From Oceanobacillus jordanicus (GTDB lineage Bacteria > Bacillota > Bacilli > Bacillales > Amphibacillaceae): 64,000 nucleotides of DNA. A program made the translations under genes and the position numbers. A model generated the notes under the pieces. It saw nothing but the letters and a program-made list of their open reading frames with translations, ran no database searches and was not told the DNA's origin. The stretch's first letter is position 1. The number at the start of each line of letters is the position of its first letter. The stretch lies in assembly GCF_022095695.1 (NCBI RefSeq), contig NZ_JAIFZM010000009.1, positions 120,492-184,491 on the forward strand, in the 5' to 3' direction. Shown here piece by piece: positions 52,169 to 62,277 of the stretch.

Positions 52169-52960
52169 ATGAAAAAAAGCAATGTTGGTTTTCTATTATT
52201 AACTGTATTCGTGTTGACGTTTCTTTTTCCCGCAACTGGTTTAAGCAAAGAAAAGAAGGAAGACTTTGAAACACCAAGCCATGTCTTAACCATTTCAAAG
52301 GAAAATACATTTCCTAATGCCACTGAGGATCAAGAAGTTATTGAGCCTAGCGAGCTAACACAGGAATTAATGGATGGGTTAAAAATAAAAATTGAGAATC
52401 CTGATCTAATTAAAATGCTGAACGAGTCTACTATTAACCCATCCCCCATTGCACTTGGATATCGTGGGATGGTCTTTATAGGGAGATGGCCACTAAATTA
52501 TGAGTCTCTAGAGACAACCATTAACTGGGAGTACCAGCAGATAAACAAAAATGAACTCAACAATTTAGGTGGAGAATCAGATCAGAAGATGAACTATGTA
52601 CAGCAAGAAGAAAAGGAAGTAAAAGGTGCGTTAACAAATAAAATTGCGAACCCTGATGATATTAAGAGCATGATGCTAATTAAGTCGAAAGAAAAAACAA
52701 AGCTTCCTTTGGCTTACCATACTGTTATCGGTAAAAACACGAAGAAGGATAATTCCTATGCAGTTCCAACGGATAAGCATGCAACTTTAGATTCCTACGC
52801 GCCTGCTGTCAATGAGAAGGGACAGGTTACGTTTGGAGAGGTATATATTCAGTTAAAAGGCTCTAAAAAGTCCCTCGTAGTAAAAAATGTAACAAAGCAA
52901 GGGATAGGTGCATGGATTCCTATCCAGGATCATGTTTCCTTCTCCTATAATGTGAAATAA
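52169..52960 (+). CDS. YfkD-like secreted protein
   Basis: 263 residues with a Sec signal peptide (MKKSNVGFLLLTVFVLTF, cleavage near GLSKE). The mature part (NPSPIALGYRGMVFIGRWPLNYES, then a C-terminal QHVSFSY-like beta region) fits the YfkD family of Bacillus, whose role is unknown. Start after AGAAGGGAC. The stop is followed by a terminator and array 6. Confidence 0.68.
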   Translation: MKKSNVGFLLLTVFVLTFLFPATGLSKEKKEDFETPSHVLTISKENTFPNATEDQEVIEPSELTQELMDGLKIKIENPDLIKMLNESTINPSPIALGYRGMVFIGRWPLNYESLETTINWEYQQINKNELNNLGGESDQKMNYVQQEEKEVKGALTNKIANPDDIKSMMLIKSKEKTKLPLAYHTVIGKNTKKDNSYAVPTDKHATLDSYAPAVNEKGQVTFGEVYIQLKGSKKSLVVKNVTKQGIGAWIPIQDHVSFSYNVK

Positions 52961-52985
52961 CTTGCTTGTTCAGAACGTTTATCAG

Positions 52986-53011
52986 CCCCGTGCATTATTT
53001 GCGGGGTTTTT
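52986..53011 (+). terminator. Terminator after the YfkD-like gene
   Basis: CCCCG pairs with CGGGG around a 12-nt AT-rich loop and runs into TTTTTA. Confidence 0.8.
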
Positions 53012-53019
53012 AGTACTGA

Positions 53020-53237
53020 AAAAGAGACGCACAGGAACTCAAAGTGACGCGGCAAGGATCGGAAGAGGCGCAGTGATCATTGGGAATGGCGCACCAGCAC
53101 CCAAAAAGACGCGCCAAGCACTCGAAGAGACGCAGAGATCAATTGGAATGGCGCAATGGCATGTATGATTGGCGCACCAGCCCCCAAAAAGACGCACCAC
53201 CATCCAAACAAGCGCTGGAAAGCAAACGCCCCATCAA
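53020..53237. repeat. 21-nt tandem array 6 (GACGC/GGCGC class)
   Basis: About ten units of 18-22 nt, anchored on AAGAGACGC, AATGGCGC or AAAGACGC. More degenerate than the other arrays but with the same mean period. Located between the YfkD terminator and the promoter of the antiporter gene. Confidence 0.7.
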
Positions 53238-53323
53238 TACCAATTCGAGATTTATTATCTGACCTTTCCAGTTAAGGGGGTAGCTGATCATAAACAAAGC
53301 CCCAAAAACCATTATAAAACGTC

Positions 53324-53353
53324 TTGACAAAAAATGCTTCAATGCTTTATCAT
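53324..53353 (+). promoter_or_regulatory. Sigma-A-type promoter of the Na+/H+ antiporter-family gene
   Basis: TTGACA at 53324-53329, 18 bp, then TATCAT at 53348-53353, about 55 bp before the ATG. Confidence 0.6.
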
Positions 53354-53407
53354 AATAAAGTATTAAAGCGAATGAATGATTTGTTTTAGAGAAAGGGGAA
53401 GAAAAAC

Positions 53408-54718
53408 ATGGAATGGGTTGTTATTGTATCTGTTCTCGTAATGACTATCTTAAGTTTATTACGTGTTAATGTCATAATAGCTATTATTGCTGCCTCACTT
53501 ACTGCAGGATTGATGGCAGGTTTATCTACTGTAGACTCAACTGAATTACTAGTTAATGGAATGGGCGGAGGAGCCAATACTGCATTAAGCTACATCTTAC
53601 TTGGAGCATTTGCTGTTGCAATTAGCTATACAGGTATTACTACCATATTAGTTAATTTTCTTATACGTGTGTTAACTGGTAAGAAGACAATGATGCTACT
53701 GGTTATTGCAGGTGTCGCGTCCTTATCACAGAATTTAGTCCCGGTGCATATTGCATTTATACCAATTTTAATTCCACCGTTACTAAAATTATTTGATAAT
53801 ATGCGAATGGATCGCCGTGCAGTAGCTACAGCTCTAACTTTCGGTTTAAAGGCACCGTATATTATGATCCCGGCAGGCTTTGGATTAATTTTTCACGAAA
53901 CGATCGTGACGGGTATGAAGGAAAATGGTGCGAATATCACAGTTAGTGAGTCAGCGCTATCCATGCTGATACCAGGTTCGGGGATGATTGTTGGACTGCT
54001 TATTGCGATTTTCGTTTCTTATCGCAAGGACCGTGATATGCCGGAAGGAGCAGGTGGAATCGAAGCATCTGCTATTATTGAGCAGGAAGCAGTATCATTT
54101 AATCGTAAGCATGTCATGACTTTAATTGCTATAGCAGCAGCTTTAGCTGTACAGCTTATTACCGAAAGCCTTGTAATAGGGGCACTAACTGGCTTAGTAC
54201 TTATGTTTCTTTTATTGGCAGTACCTTTTAAAAACGGAGATAGAGTCATGTCAGAAGGAATTGCCATGATGGGTACGATCGCAATTGTGATGCTTGTTGC
54301 TTCAGGCTATGGGAACATCCTTACTGAAACAGGAGCAGTGCAAGCTTTAGTTGAATCATCATCAGGATTTTTAGATAGCAGTAACCAAGCACTCATTGCT
54401 TTTATCTTACTCTTAGTGGGGTTACTTGTAACATTAGGAATCGGGTCATCCTTTGGAACGATTCCAATCCTGGCAGCTCTATATGTACCTATTTGTATGG
54501 CAGCGGGTTTTTCACCAATGGCTACAGCAGCACTAATTGGAACAGCGGGTGCACTAGGTGATGCAGGTTCCCCTGCCTCTGACAGCACGCTCGGCCCAAC
54601 CTCTGGGTTGAATGCTGACGGAAAGCATAATCACATTTGGGACACCGTTGTTCCTACATTCTTACATTATAATATTCCATTATTCTTGTTTGGATGGGTA
54701 GCAGCAATTATTTTATAA
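53408..54718 (+). CDS. Na+/H+ antiporter-family (YuiF/NhaC-like) transporter
   Basis: 436 residues, about eleven or twelve membrane helices. GALGDAGSPASDSTLGPTSGLNADGKHNH near the C-terminus and MGGGANTALSYILLGAFA near the start are typical of the YuiF-type ion-transporter superfamily. Ion or solute not certain (sodium/proton exchange or amino-acid transport). AAAGGGGAAG precedes the ATG. Confidence 0.8.
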   Translation: MEWVVIVSVLVMTILSLLRVNVIIAIIAASLTAGLMAGLSTVDSTELLVNGMGGGANTALSYILLGAFAVAISYTGITTILVNFLIRVLTGKKTMMLLVIAGVASLSQNLVPVHIAFIPILIPPLLKLFDNMRMDRRAVATALTFGLKAPYIMIPAGFGLIFHETIVTGMKENGANITVSESALSMLIPGSGMIVGLLIAIFVSYRKDRDMPEGAGGIEASAIIEQEAVSFNRKHVMTLIAIAAALAVQLITESLVIGALTGLVLMFLLLAVPFKNGDRVMSEGIAMMGTIAIVMLVASGYGNILTETGAVQALVESSSGFLDSSNQALIAFILLLVGLLVTLGIGSSFGTIPILAALYVPICMAAGFSPMATAALIGTAGALGDAGSPASDSTLGPTSGLNADGKHNHIWDTVVPTFLHYNIPLFLFGWVAAIIL

Positions 54719-54799
54719 AAAAACGCAAATAGTAAGGATTTCTCTCGCGCATAATTAAATGGAAAGGGGAGAAAGTAAGGTAAAAACAGGTGGGTTGTT

Positions 54800-55594
54800 A
54801 TGAAGAAGTTGATAATGTTATCCATGGTTGTTCTCCTTACCTTTCCTCTTTTACAAATGTCTACAGTACAGGCTGCAGGGTATGGCTGGGGTTATAAAAA
54901 GAACTCCAACCATGAACTTCCGTATATAGGTAAGTACGAAAGTATGCTCGAGGAATACGGAGCCTATTATGCAGATAAAACCGGACAAAAAAATATCTAC
55001 CTAACCTTTGATAATGGGTACGAAGAAGGCTACACAGATGACATACTAGATGTACTGAAGAATAAAGATGTTCCTGCTACATTCTTTGTTACAGGGCACT
55101 ATGTTGAGAGTGAACCGGATCTGGTAAAGCGAATGGTGGATGAAGGCCACATCATTGGGAATCATTCTTACCATCACCCAGACTTTTCCATCATCACCAA
55201 AGATGCGATTAAAGAAGAATTAGAGGATCTAGAAAAGGCAGTTGCCGAAGTTTCCGATCAAGATGAATTAAAATACTTACGTCCACCTAGAGGGATTTTT
55301 AATGAACAAACATTAAAATGGTCTTATGAACTGGGATATATACACGTGTTCTGGTCTTTAGCCTTTATTGATTGGGAAACAAATAAACAAAAAGGCTGGG
55401 AGTATGCGTTTAATCAGATTATGGACCAAGTACATCCCGGAGCAGTAGTATTGCTTCATACCGTATCCTCTGACAATGCTCAGGCCTTAGAAAAGCTTAT
55501 AACAGAGCTACAAAAGAAAGGATACTCATTCAAGAGCTTAGATGATCTAATTTTAAAAGATAAGCTCCCAGATCCCGTTTACGGATATGAGTGA
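54800..55594 (+). CDS. pdaA: Spore-cortex N-acetylmuramic acid deacetylase PdaA
   Basis: 264 residues: signal peptide (to about VQAA), then a NodB polysaccharide deacetylase fold. LTFDNGYEEGYT replaces the usual TFDDG, as in PdaA; the metal-binding HSYHHP and the RPPRG motif are present. In sporulating bacilli PdaA works with CwlD to make muramic-delta-lactam, needed for cortex lysis during germination; this supports a spore-forming host. Confidence 0.9.
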   Translation: MKKLIMLSMVVLLTFPLLQMSTVQAAGYGWGYKKNSNHELPYIGKYESMLEEYGAYYADKTGQKNIYLTFDNGYEEGYTDDILDVLKNKDVPATFFVTGHYVESEPDLVKRMVDEGHIIGNHSYHHPDFSIITKDAIKEELEDLEKAVAEVSDQDELKYLRPPRGIFNEQTLKWSYELGYIHVFWSLAFIDWETNKQKGWEYAFNQIMDQVHPGAVVLLHTVSSDNAQALEKLITELQKKGYSFKSLDDLILKDKLPDPVYGYE

Positions 55595-55600
55595 ATTAGA

Positions 55601-55630
55601 AAAGACTGAAGGGTAGTCCTTCAGTCTTTT
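55601..55630. terminator. Bidirectional terminator
   Basis: AAAGACTGAAGG pairs with CCTTCAGTCTTT around GTAGT; A- and T-runs on the two sides suit the convergent pdaA and GGDEF genes. Confidence 0.93.
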
Positions 55631-55633
55631 TCC

Positions 55634-56950
55634 TTAGCCAAAAAAATAGGTGTTCCTCCCATTTTCTTTTGCCTTGTATAATGCAATATCTACCTGTTTT
55701 AATATTTCCTTCGCTGTCGTTTCTTTATTTGAAGCTATGGCAATACCAATACTTGTGGTTATCCTGATTTGCTTGCCATGTACATGAACAGGGATTTGCA
55801 TTTTTTCATAGATAAGCTCAGCAAGTTTGATGGCAGGTTGTTTAACGTCTGCTGGCAATTCAAGCAGAATGATAAACTCATCCCCTCCATATCTTGCCAC
55901 AGTGCCCGTAGTACTAACACAGTGGGAAAGCTTTGTCGCAAAGTCTTTAATCACCGTGTCCCCAGCATCATGCCCCAACTTGTCGTTGATTTCCTTAAAG
56001 TGATCAATATCGAGCATTAGAAGCGCAAAATGCCTTTGCCTGTGTACAAGATTGTCCAGTGCATATTCTAGGCGCGCATCAAAGTGTCTTCTATTTGGCA
56101 AATCGGTAAGTGGGTCATGTAACGCGATATATTTAAGCTTTTCTTCATATTGTTTTTGTAGAGTGACGTCTTTAAAAATAGCAAAGACACCCGTCGTTAC
56201 GCCCTCCATTATAATAGGAGTAAATTTTACGATAATATTCATTTCTTGACCAGACTTATCATAGACAGTTAATTGTGATTCCTTTGCTTTTCGCTTTAAT
56301 GCTTGCTCAAATCCTTTAATTGCCGTAGGTTTTTCTCGAGGGATTACATATTTATAGAAATTTTCCCCTATCAAATCTTCGTCTGTATAGCCTGTTATGG
56401 TTTCTACAGCAAGGTTTTTAGAAATAATACGACCATTTGTATCAATGGAAAGCACTGCATCAAGGTTGTATTCAAACAGAGATTGGTACCGTTGTTGGTT
56501 TTGGAAGAGCAAATCGCTTGATGTTTGTACCTCTTCTTGGGCCTTTTTTTGAATCGTAACATCTTTAACAACAGCGGCTAAGTGCGTACAAATGCCAGAT
56601 TCATCATGAAGTGGCGTCACGCGTGTTTTGGAATAAAAACGTTCCCCATCAGGAGTAAAGAAAGAGTCTTCATACGTAATAGACGTACCTATATCAATTG
56701 CTCTTTGGTACTCTTGGTTCAGGTATAAGGCCATCTCTTTCGGAAGTACAGCCTCAAGTGATTTTCCTATAGCTCGCTCTCCAAGACCGGTATGGGTACT
56801 TGCTGAATGATTCATAAACTCATATTTAAAAACAGGGCCAGGTAATACCTTCATCACAAACACCATGTCCCGAATGCCCTCCATCAGTACTCGGTCATAA
56901 GAAAAAGAAGGATAGTGATTCATGGGCATCGTATCTCTGGTTTCATACAT
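55634..56950 (-). CDS. PAS-PAS-GGDEF diguanylate cyclase
   Basis: 438 residues, no membrane helix. PAS domains at about 15-130 (with GERFYSKTRV) and 150-265 (NLDAVLSIDTNGRIISKNLAVETITGY), then a GGDEF domain with intact GGDEF (RYGGDEFIILLEL) and LPNRRHFDARL. Should make c-di-GMP in response to a small ligand or redox signal. It is about 105 bp from, and in the same direction as, the large EAL protein gene, so synthesis and breakdown may be co-controlled. Ribosome site is weak. Confidence 0.88.
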   Translation of the reverse strand: MYETRDTMPMNHYPSFSYDRVLMEGIRDMVFVMKVLPGPVFKYEFMNHSASTHTGLGERAIGKSLEAVLPKEMALYLNQEYQRAIDIGTSITYEDSFFTPDGERFYSKTRVTPLHDESGICTHLAAVVKDVTIQKKAQEEVQTSSDLLFQNQQRYQSLFEYNLDAVLSIDTNGRIISKNLAVETITGYTDEDLIGENFYKYVIPREKPTAIKGFEQALKRKAKESQLTVYDKSGQEMNIIVKFTPIIMEGVTTGVFAIFKDVTLQKQYEEKLKYIALHDPLTDLPNRRHFDARLEYALDNLVHRQRHFALLMLDIDHFKEINDKLGHDAGDTVIKDFATKLSHCVSTTGTVARYGGDEFIILLELPADVKQPAIKLAELIYEKMQIPVHVHGKQIRITTSIGIAIASNKETTAKEILKQVDIALYKAKENGRNTYFFG

Positions 56951-57054
56951 GTAACAAACGTTAAGCCTATTCTGTTTTTCATATCTAATTTATTATAATT
57001 CATAGTCGTTGAGTACCTCATTTTTATAGCCTCATTTCAAATACTGTCTTCATA

Positions 57055-60036
57055 TTAATAAGCTTGGCTGTTCCCCAGATAGGTACAAGGGTTTCCTGTG
57101 AAAAAGTCGGTATCAGGTAACTCCTCGTTGTCCTCTTTTAACCTAGTTAGTTTCTCCATGAGCTCGCTTAGTTTTTCTTCTTCTCCTGTATGAAACTGTA
57201 TTCCATAAATAACATAAGATTGCTTTGTTTCTTGTTGCCATACGGGGGAGCCAGTTAGACAATAGGATTCACCCATAATGGAAAAAGAAAATTCAAATGC
57301 CATATCGGATGGTACAGGCAAGATAACGGATGTGATAATTTGAATCCCTTTTAAACTGATATCCTTGATTAAAATCTTCGCTGAGCCTAGTTCAATCTCT
57401 TGTTTATCATATTCCGAGATAATTAACTTTCCTTTAAGCCAGTGGAGGAACTGGTACCGTGCACTTTCTCTTCTGTCCTTAAGCGGCATGTCTTGTTTTT
57501 GGCTTTCTTTTGGGATGAGGTAGCCATCATGTAATAATTCTTCAAAGACTGGTAAAGGGACAGGCTTAGAAAAGTAATAACCCTGGATAAGATCACAATT
57601 TCTTTCTTTCAAAAATTCATATTGCGCTTTTTCTTCCACGCCCTCTGCTACTATTTGCATACCAATTTCCTTAGCTAGGTGCATAACAGCAGAAACGATA
57701 GCAGCATCTTTTTTGTTTGCAGAAGTAATATTTTGGATGAAAATCTGATCGATTTTAATAATATCTGCTTCAAATTCATGCAAGTAATTTAAAGAGGCAT
57801 AGCCTGTACCAAAATCATCAATTGCTATTTTTATGCCGAGTTTACGAAGCTCCTCTAGCGTTTTGAGCACACCTATCTCGTTCTTTAATAAGGAGCTCTC
57901 TGTTATTTCTATCTCGAGCATGGAAGCAGGAATTCTATATAAAGCTAGCTGTCCTTCCACCAACTCAACTAGGCCTCGCTTTAATAAACGAATGGGCGAA
58001 AGGTTAATCGATATCGGGATGACAGGATATCCTGTTTCTCTCCAACGCCATAGCTGGGCACATGTTTTCCGAATTACCCAATCACTAATATGATGAATGA
58101 GATGGTTTTCTTCTGCCAACGGGATAAATTCATTAGGTGGGACCATCCCCCAGTCACGGTGATTCCATCTTATAAGCGCTTCTGCACCTTTAATTTTTCC
58201 AGTAGCAGCTTCTACTTGAGGCTGGTAGTACAATTCGAATTCTTCATTTACAATTGCTCTTCGCATATCTTTTTCCAATAAGAACTTTTTGTAAGAAGAA
58301 ATATCCCTTGAGAAAGAATAGAATTGATAGTTGTTACTACCTTGTTGCTTGGCATGATAAAGGGCGGAATAAGCATTTTCCAATAACCTCAGCTTACTTG
58401 TACCATCTTCAGGATAAAAGCTGATCCCCACACTTGTGGTTATATGTAGTTCATAATCCTTTACCATTAAAGCTTTACCAATGGATTGTATGGTCTGCTG
58501 TGCTAGGTCAAATACTTCTTCTTTTCCATTATAATGATGAACAATCATAACAAAATCATTGTTGTTTAATCTTGCAAGATAGCCAGTTGATGGCACGATG
58601 TCCCTAAGGCGTTCAGCTAGCTGGTGTATAACCATATCTCCGACTTGATAACCAAGCGAGTGGTTAATCACATTGAATCTGTCAAGATCTAGGTGGAGAA
58701 TGGAGAATGGTTGATCTTCGTTAATAAGCTTGTCCACTGTTTCATGTAAGCTTTGTTGATTGGGGAGATCGGTTATCTCGTCGTGTGTAGAAATATAACG
58801 CAGGTGATCTTGCATCTGCTTCTCATCCGTTATGTCCACTAAAACACCGAATAAATGCGTGATTCTCCCGTCTTCATTGACCCATGGGATTGTTTGGTCA
58901 TAAACCCATTTGATAGAATGGTCTCCACAAATGATCTTATATTTATGTTTAATCGGCTTCCCTTTCATAAGCTGATCCTGTTTTAGAAATACCTTATCCC
59001 GAAAGTCAGGATGAATAATATTTTCCCAAACAGCGGGGTCCTCATATATTTTTTCTAGTGGAATCTGAAGTAAGTCAACAAGTTGCTCAGAGGCAAGGGT
59101 GACTTTGTTTGTATTAAATTCCTTCATCCATATACCGCCGTCAAGGTTATTAAACATATGGACCATACTATTTAAAGTATTACGTAGCTCTATTTCCAGG
59201 TTTTTCTCTTCCGTGTAATCCATAACCACACCGATTAATTTCCATGGAGCATTATTCTGCCACAAAACCTCTGCTTGCACCCTTAAGTAGCGGAGCTTGT
59301 TTTCATCTCTTTCATGATAGATTCTATAATCCACTTTATAGGATTTTCCTTCTCTTAATGCAAGCTTATAGATGGAACTGGTTTTATCACGATCATCAGG
59401 ATGGATATAGCGCAATAATAGTTTGTTCATCGTCACTTCTTCTGATTTCGGCAGTCCAAAAATTTCATAAAAGGCCGGCGAACAGAATAGATCGTCGTCA
59501 GGTATTATATATTCCCAACTCCCTACAGAAGCCACTTTTTGCGCAGCGATAAGGTGTGTTTTATGTTTCTTCAATTCTTCAGCTAGTTCCTTGATCTCAC
59601 TTGTATCTTCAATAATAATATAAACACCATTTATCTTATCAGACCCCCAAATGGGCACAAAGGTGAGACAAGCATGAATAATTTCTCTTTTAGAATATTC
59701 CTCAATCGCTATTTCGTGTCTTTCTGAAACACCATGAAGTGCTTTTTGAAAGGCATCAATAAGCGTTTTTTTATAGGACTTTGGAATCAAATCCATAAGA
59801 TTTACTTCATCCATTGAAGGAATGCCAAGAAACTTCCCAATACTATCTTTATTTTTTGATAGAATTTCCCCTTGTGGTGAAAAGGCAATAATTAAATCAG
59901 GATGATGCATAGCAAGGGAAGCGTAATAATTAAGTAATTCCTGTTTTATGTTCGCATTTTCATTGTTGGACGATTCAGTGTTGGGTGGAACGGAAAACAA
60001 TTTACCCAAAGAACCTTCTTTATCAAAAGATGTCAT
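57055..60036 (-). CDS. PAS3-GGDEF(degenerate)-EAL-PilZ protein
   Basis: 993 residues. Three PAS domains (about 30-155, 165-285, 290-415), a GGDEF domain (about 415-580) in which the signature reads NNNDF and so is probably inactive as a cyclase, an EAL domain (about 590-840) with EALIRW and DDFGTGYASLNYL intact, and a C-terminal PilZ domain (about 865-970) with RRESAR and DISLKGIQI, a c-di-GMP binding motif. Predicted phosphodiesterase that senses product or substrate through PilZ. Confidence 0.88.
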   Translation of the reverse strand: MTSFDKEGSLGKLFSVPPNTESSNNENANIKQELLNYYASLAMHHPDLIIAFSPQGEILSKNKDSIGKFLGIPSMDEVNLMDLIPKSYKKTLIDAFQKALHGVSERHEIAIEEYSKREIIHACLTFVPIWGSDKINGVYIIIEDTSEIKELAEELKKHKTHLIAAQKVASVGSWEYIIPDDDLFCSPAFYEIFGLPKSEEVTMNKLLLRYIHPDDRDKTSSIYKLALREGKSYKVDYRIYHERDENKLRYLRVQAEVLWQNNAPWKLIGVVMDYTEEKNLEIELRNTLNSMVHMFNNLDGGIWMKEFNTNKVTLASEQLVDLLQIPLEKIYEDPAVWENIIHPDFRDKVFLKQDQLMKGKPIKHKYKIICGDHSIKWVYDQTIPWVNEDGRITHLFGVLVDITDEKQMQDHLRYISTHDEITDLPNQQSLHETVDKLINEDQPFSILHLDLDRFNVINHSLGYQVGDMVIHQLAERLRDIVPSTGYLARLNNNDFVMIVHHYNGKEEVFDLAQQTIQSIGKALMVKDYELHITTSVGISFYPEDGTSKLRLLENAYSALYHAKQQGSNNYQFYSFSRDISSYKKFLLEKDMRRAIVNEEFELYYQPQVEAATGKIKGAEALIRWNHRDWGMVPPNEFIPLAEENHLIHHISDWVIRKTCAQLWRWRETGYPVIPISINLSPIRLLKRGLVELVEGQLALYRIPASMLEIEITESSLLKNEIGVLKTLEELRKLGIKIAIDDFGTGYASLNYLHEFEADIIKIDQIFIQNITSANKKDAAIVSAVMHLAKEIGMQIVAEGVEEKAQYEFLKERNCDLIQGYYFSKPVPLPVFEELLHDGYLIPKESQKQDMPLKDRRESARYQFLHWLKGKLIISEYDKQEIELGSAKILIKDISLKGIQIITSVILPVPSDMAFEFSFSIMGESYCLTGSPVWQQETKQSYVIYGIQFHTGEEEKLSELMEKLTRLKEDNEELPDTDFFTGNPCTYLGNSQAY

Positions 60037-60214
60037 ATGCTAACCCCATTTTTGGAAGTTTGTAATAAGAATTTAACAATTAAGAACAGTATAATATACC
60101 CAAAATTAAATTGAAATAGCTAACTATATGGAAATTAGTACTACAAATCATAATGCGTTTAAATTTTTATAAAATTTTGATATGATAGGTGAAATTAGGT
60201 GAGGAGGGGATTCG

Positions 60215-61789
60215 ATGGAAAAACAGGATTTAATTGCTCCAGAATCATATAACATCGTGATGGAAGTGGAACGCTTTGCAAAAGAGACAGGTAAGAAAGC
60301 TCTTATTTGGGAAAATGAAGATGGTGACCGAAAAGAACTAACATATAATAAGTTAATAGAGAATGCAAATAAAATTGGTAACGCTTTCCTGGAAAATGGT
60401 CTAAAAAAAGGTGACAAGCTACTTGTCATGATCCCAAAGGTAATAGACGCGTATGAAGTGTACCTTGCAGCATTAAAGACTGGAATCATAATCATTCCTT
60501 GTTCAGAAATGTTGAAGGTTAATGACTTACAGTACAGGGTCACACATGCGGAGGTAAGCGGAATAGTAAGCTACCATCCATTCGTCGACCAATATGAGGG
60601 GATCGAACAATTATCCAAGCTAAAACGTTTTGTAGTAGGGGAGCCAGCTGACAATTGGATGTATTTAGATCAATTAAAAAAAGAAGCATCTGATACGCTT
60701 GAGACTGTTAAAACATCACGCGATGATATCGCATTTTTGCCATATACTTCTGGAACAACAGGTAATCCTAAAGGGGTTGTCCACACGCACGGTTGGGGTT
60801 TTGCTCATTTAAAAACTGCTTCTGAAAACTGGCTTTGCATTAAAGAGGGGGACAAAGTATGGGCTACGGCTGGGCCGGGTTGGCAGAAGTGGACCTGGAG
60901 TCCTTTTCTTTCGGTGTTAGGGTCAGGAGCTACAGGCTTTGTATATCACGGTAAATTTAATGCAAAGAAATATCTGCAGCTCTTGGAGGATAATGAGATT
61001 AACGTGCTGTGCTGTACACCAACAGAGTACCGTATGATGGCAAAACTCAATAATCTTGATACGTATCAGCTACCAGCTTTGCATAGTGCAGTTTCCGCTG
61101 GTGAACCGTTAAATGTAGAGGTTATCAATACATTTAAGAAGCATTTTAATATCATAGTAAGAGATGGCTACGGACAAACAGAAAATACATTATTACTGGG
61201 AGTAATGAAAGGGATGAAAGTAAAACCAGGTTCAATGGGTAAACCGACGCCAGGGAATGAGGTAGAAATCATAGATGAGTCAGGTGCTCCTTTAGGTGTG
61301 AACAAGGTAGGCGATATTGCAGTGAAACTTGATTGCCCTGCATTATTCCTTGAATATTATAAGGATAGTGAACGCACAAAAATGACACAGCGCGGAGAAT
61401 ATTATGTAACAGGAGATCAAGCTTCTAAGGATGAAGATGGCTATTTTTGGTTTGAAGGTAGAAGCGATGATATTATTATAAGTTCCGGTTATACGATCGG
61501 GCCTTTTGAAGTAGAAGATGCTCTCGTGAAGCACTATGCTGTCCAAGAATGTGCAGTGGTGGCAAGCCCGCATGAGGACCGTGGAAGTATTGTAAAAGCC
61601 TTTGTCGTCTTGAGAGAGGACGTGCATCCAGATGAAGCATTAATAAAAGAGCTTCAAGACCATGTGAAAGAAACGACAGCCCCTTATAAATATCCAAGGG
61701 AAATAGAGTTCATTAAAGAGCTACCAAAAACCACGTCTGGTAAAATTAGACGAATTGAGTTGCGTAATAAAGAGAAAGAACAGGTGTAA
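60215..61789 (+). CDS. Acyl-CoA ligase (MbcS/medium- or branched-chain type)
   Basis: 524 residues, ANL superfamily: P-loop-like YTSGTTGNPKGVVHTHG, DGYGQTEN, YVTGDQASKDEDGYFWFEGRSDDIIISSGY and the C-terminal lysine in TTSGKIRRIEL. The short acyl-CoA synthetase form fits MbcS/YtcI-like enzymes of Bacillus that activate branched or medium-chain acids. GAGGAGGGG precedes the ATG. Terminator and array 7 follow. Confidence 0.87.
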   Translation: MEKQDLIAPESYNIVMEVERFAKETGKKALIWENEDGDRKELTYNKLIENANKIGNAFLENGLKKGDKLLVMIPKVIDAYEVYLAALKTGIIIIPCSEMLKVNDLQYRVTHAEVSGIVSYHPFVDQYEGIEQLSKLKRFVVGEPADNWMYLDQLKKEASDTLETVKTSRDDIAFLPYTSGTTGNPKGVVHTHGWGFAHLKTASENWLCIKEGDKVWATAGPGWQKWTWSPFLSVLGSGATGFVYHGKFNAKKYLQLLEDNEINVLCCTPTEYRMMAKLNNLDTYQLPALHSAVSAGEPLNVEVINTFKKHFNIIVRDGYGQTENTLLLGVMKGMKVKPGSMGKPTPGNEVEIIDESGAPLGVNKVGDIAVKLDCPALFLEYYKDSERTKMTQRGEYYVTGDQASKDEDGYFWFEGRSDDIIISSGYTIGPFEVEDALVKHYAVQECAVVASPHEDRGSIVKAFVVLREDVHPDEALIKELQDHVKETTAPYKYPREIEFIKELPKTTSGKIRRIELRNKEKEQV

Positions 61790-61815
61790 AAGCCAGTTAA
61801 TATATTTGCAATTTG

Positions 61816-61852
61816 CAGGACGGATTCTAGTTTTTGGATCCGTCCTGTTTTT
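61816..61852 (+). terminator. Terminator after the acyl-CoA ligase gene
   Basis: CAGGACGGAT pairs with ATCCGTCCTG around a 12-nt loop, followed by TTTTTG. Confidence 0.92.
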
Positions 61853-61878
61853 GTTATACATATTTGAGGTGGGGTGCG

Positions 61879-62050
61879 AATTGGTTAGGTGAGCGGTTTA
61901 ATTTAAGAGAGGTGTGGTTCAATCGATTGCCTGGGTGCTTTAATCAACGGGATGAGGGTTTTAATCAATCACAGGTCAGCTTCAATCGCCCGGATGAGCG
62001 TTCCAATCGGTCGCAGGTCAGCTCCAATCGACCGGATGGGCTTCCAATCG
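61879..62050. repeat. 21-nt tandem array 7, left part (AATCRNYC class)
   Basis: Eight units of 21 nt (one of 20) opening AATCGA, AATCAA or AATCGG. The array is interrupted at 62051 by the IS256-family element. The last 74 bp (61977-62050) recur with one change at 63573-63646 on the other side, including the 20-nt unit, so the array was partly duplicated before the insertion. Confidence 0.83.
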
Positions 62051-62129
62051 GGTAGTGTCAAGAATTCTGTGTAAGCATTATTCTCTCTCATACCACGTCA
62101 AAAAATGAAGAGAGGTTTTATATGGAGAA

Positions 62130-62205
62130 GCGGGCGTGATAGCCTAATTTCGCCCAGCCAACTGTTTTCCAAATAGCTGGTTCTTGGCTGGAAAATCATG
62201 CCCGC
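62130..62205 (-). other. Large stem in the IS256 noncoding tail
   Basis: GCGGGCGTGAT pairs with ATCATGCCCGC, enclosing an inner stem CCAGCCAA / TTGGCTGG. Located between the transposase stop and the left end of the element. It may insulate the transposase from outside transcription or be a noncoding RNA; neither is shown. Confidence 0.5.
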
Positions 62206-62277
62206 AGAGGCTCCATGTCAAACCGAACGTATTTAGTATGTTCGCTGCAAAAAGCAAGTTCTTTCCTCTAGTTAAAT

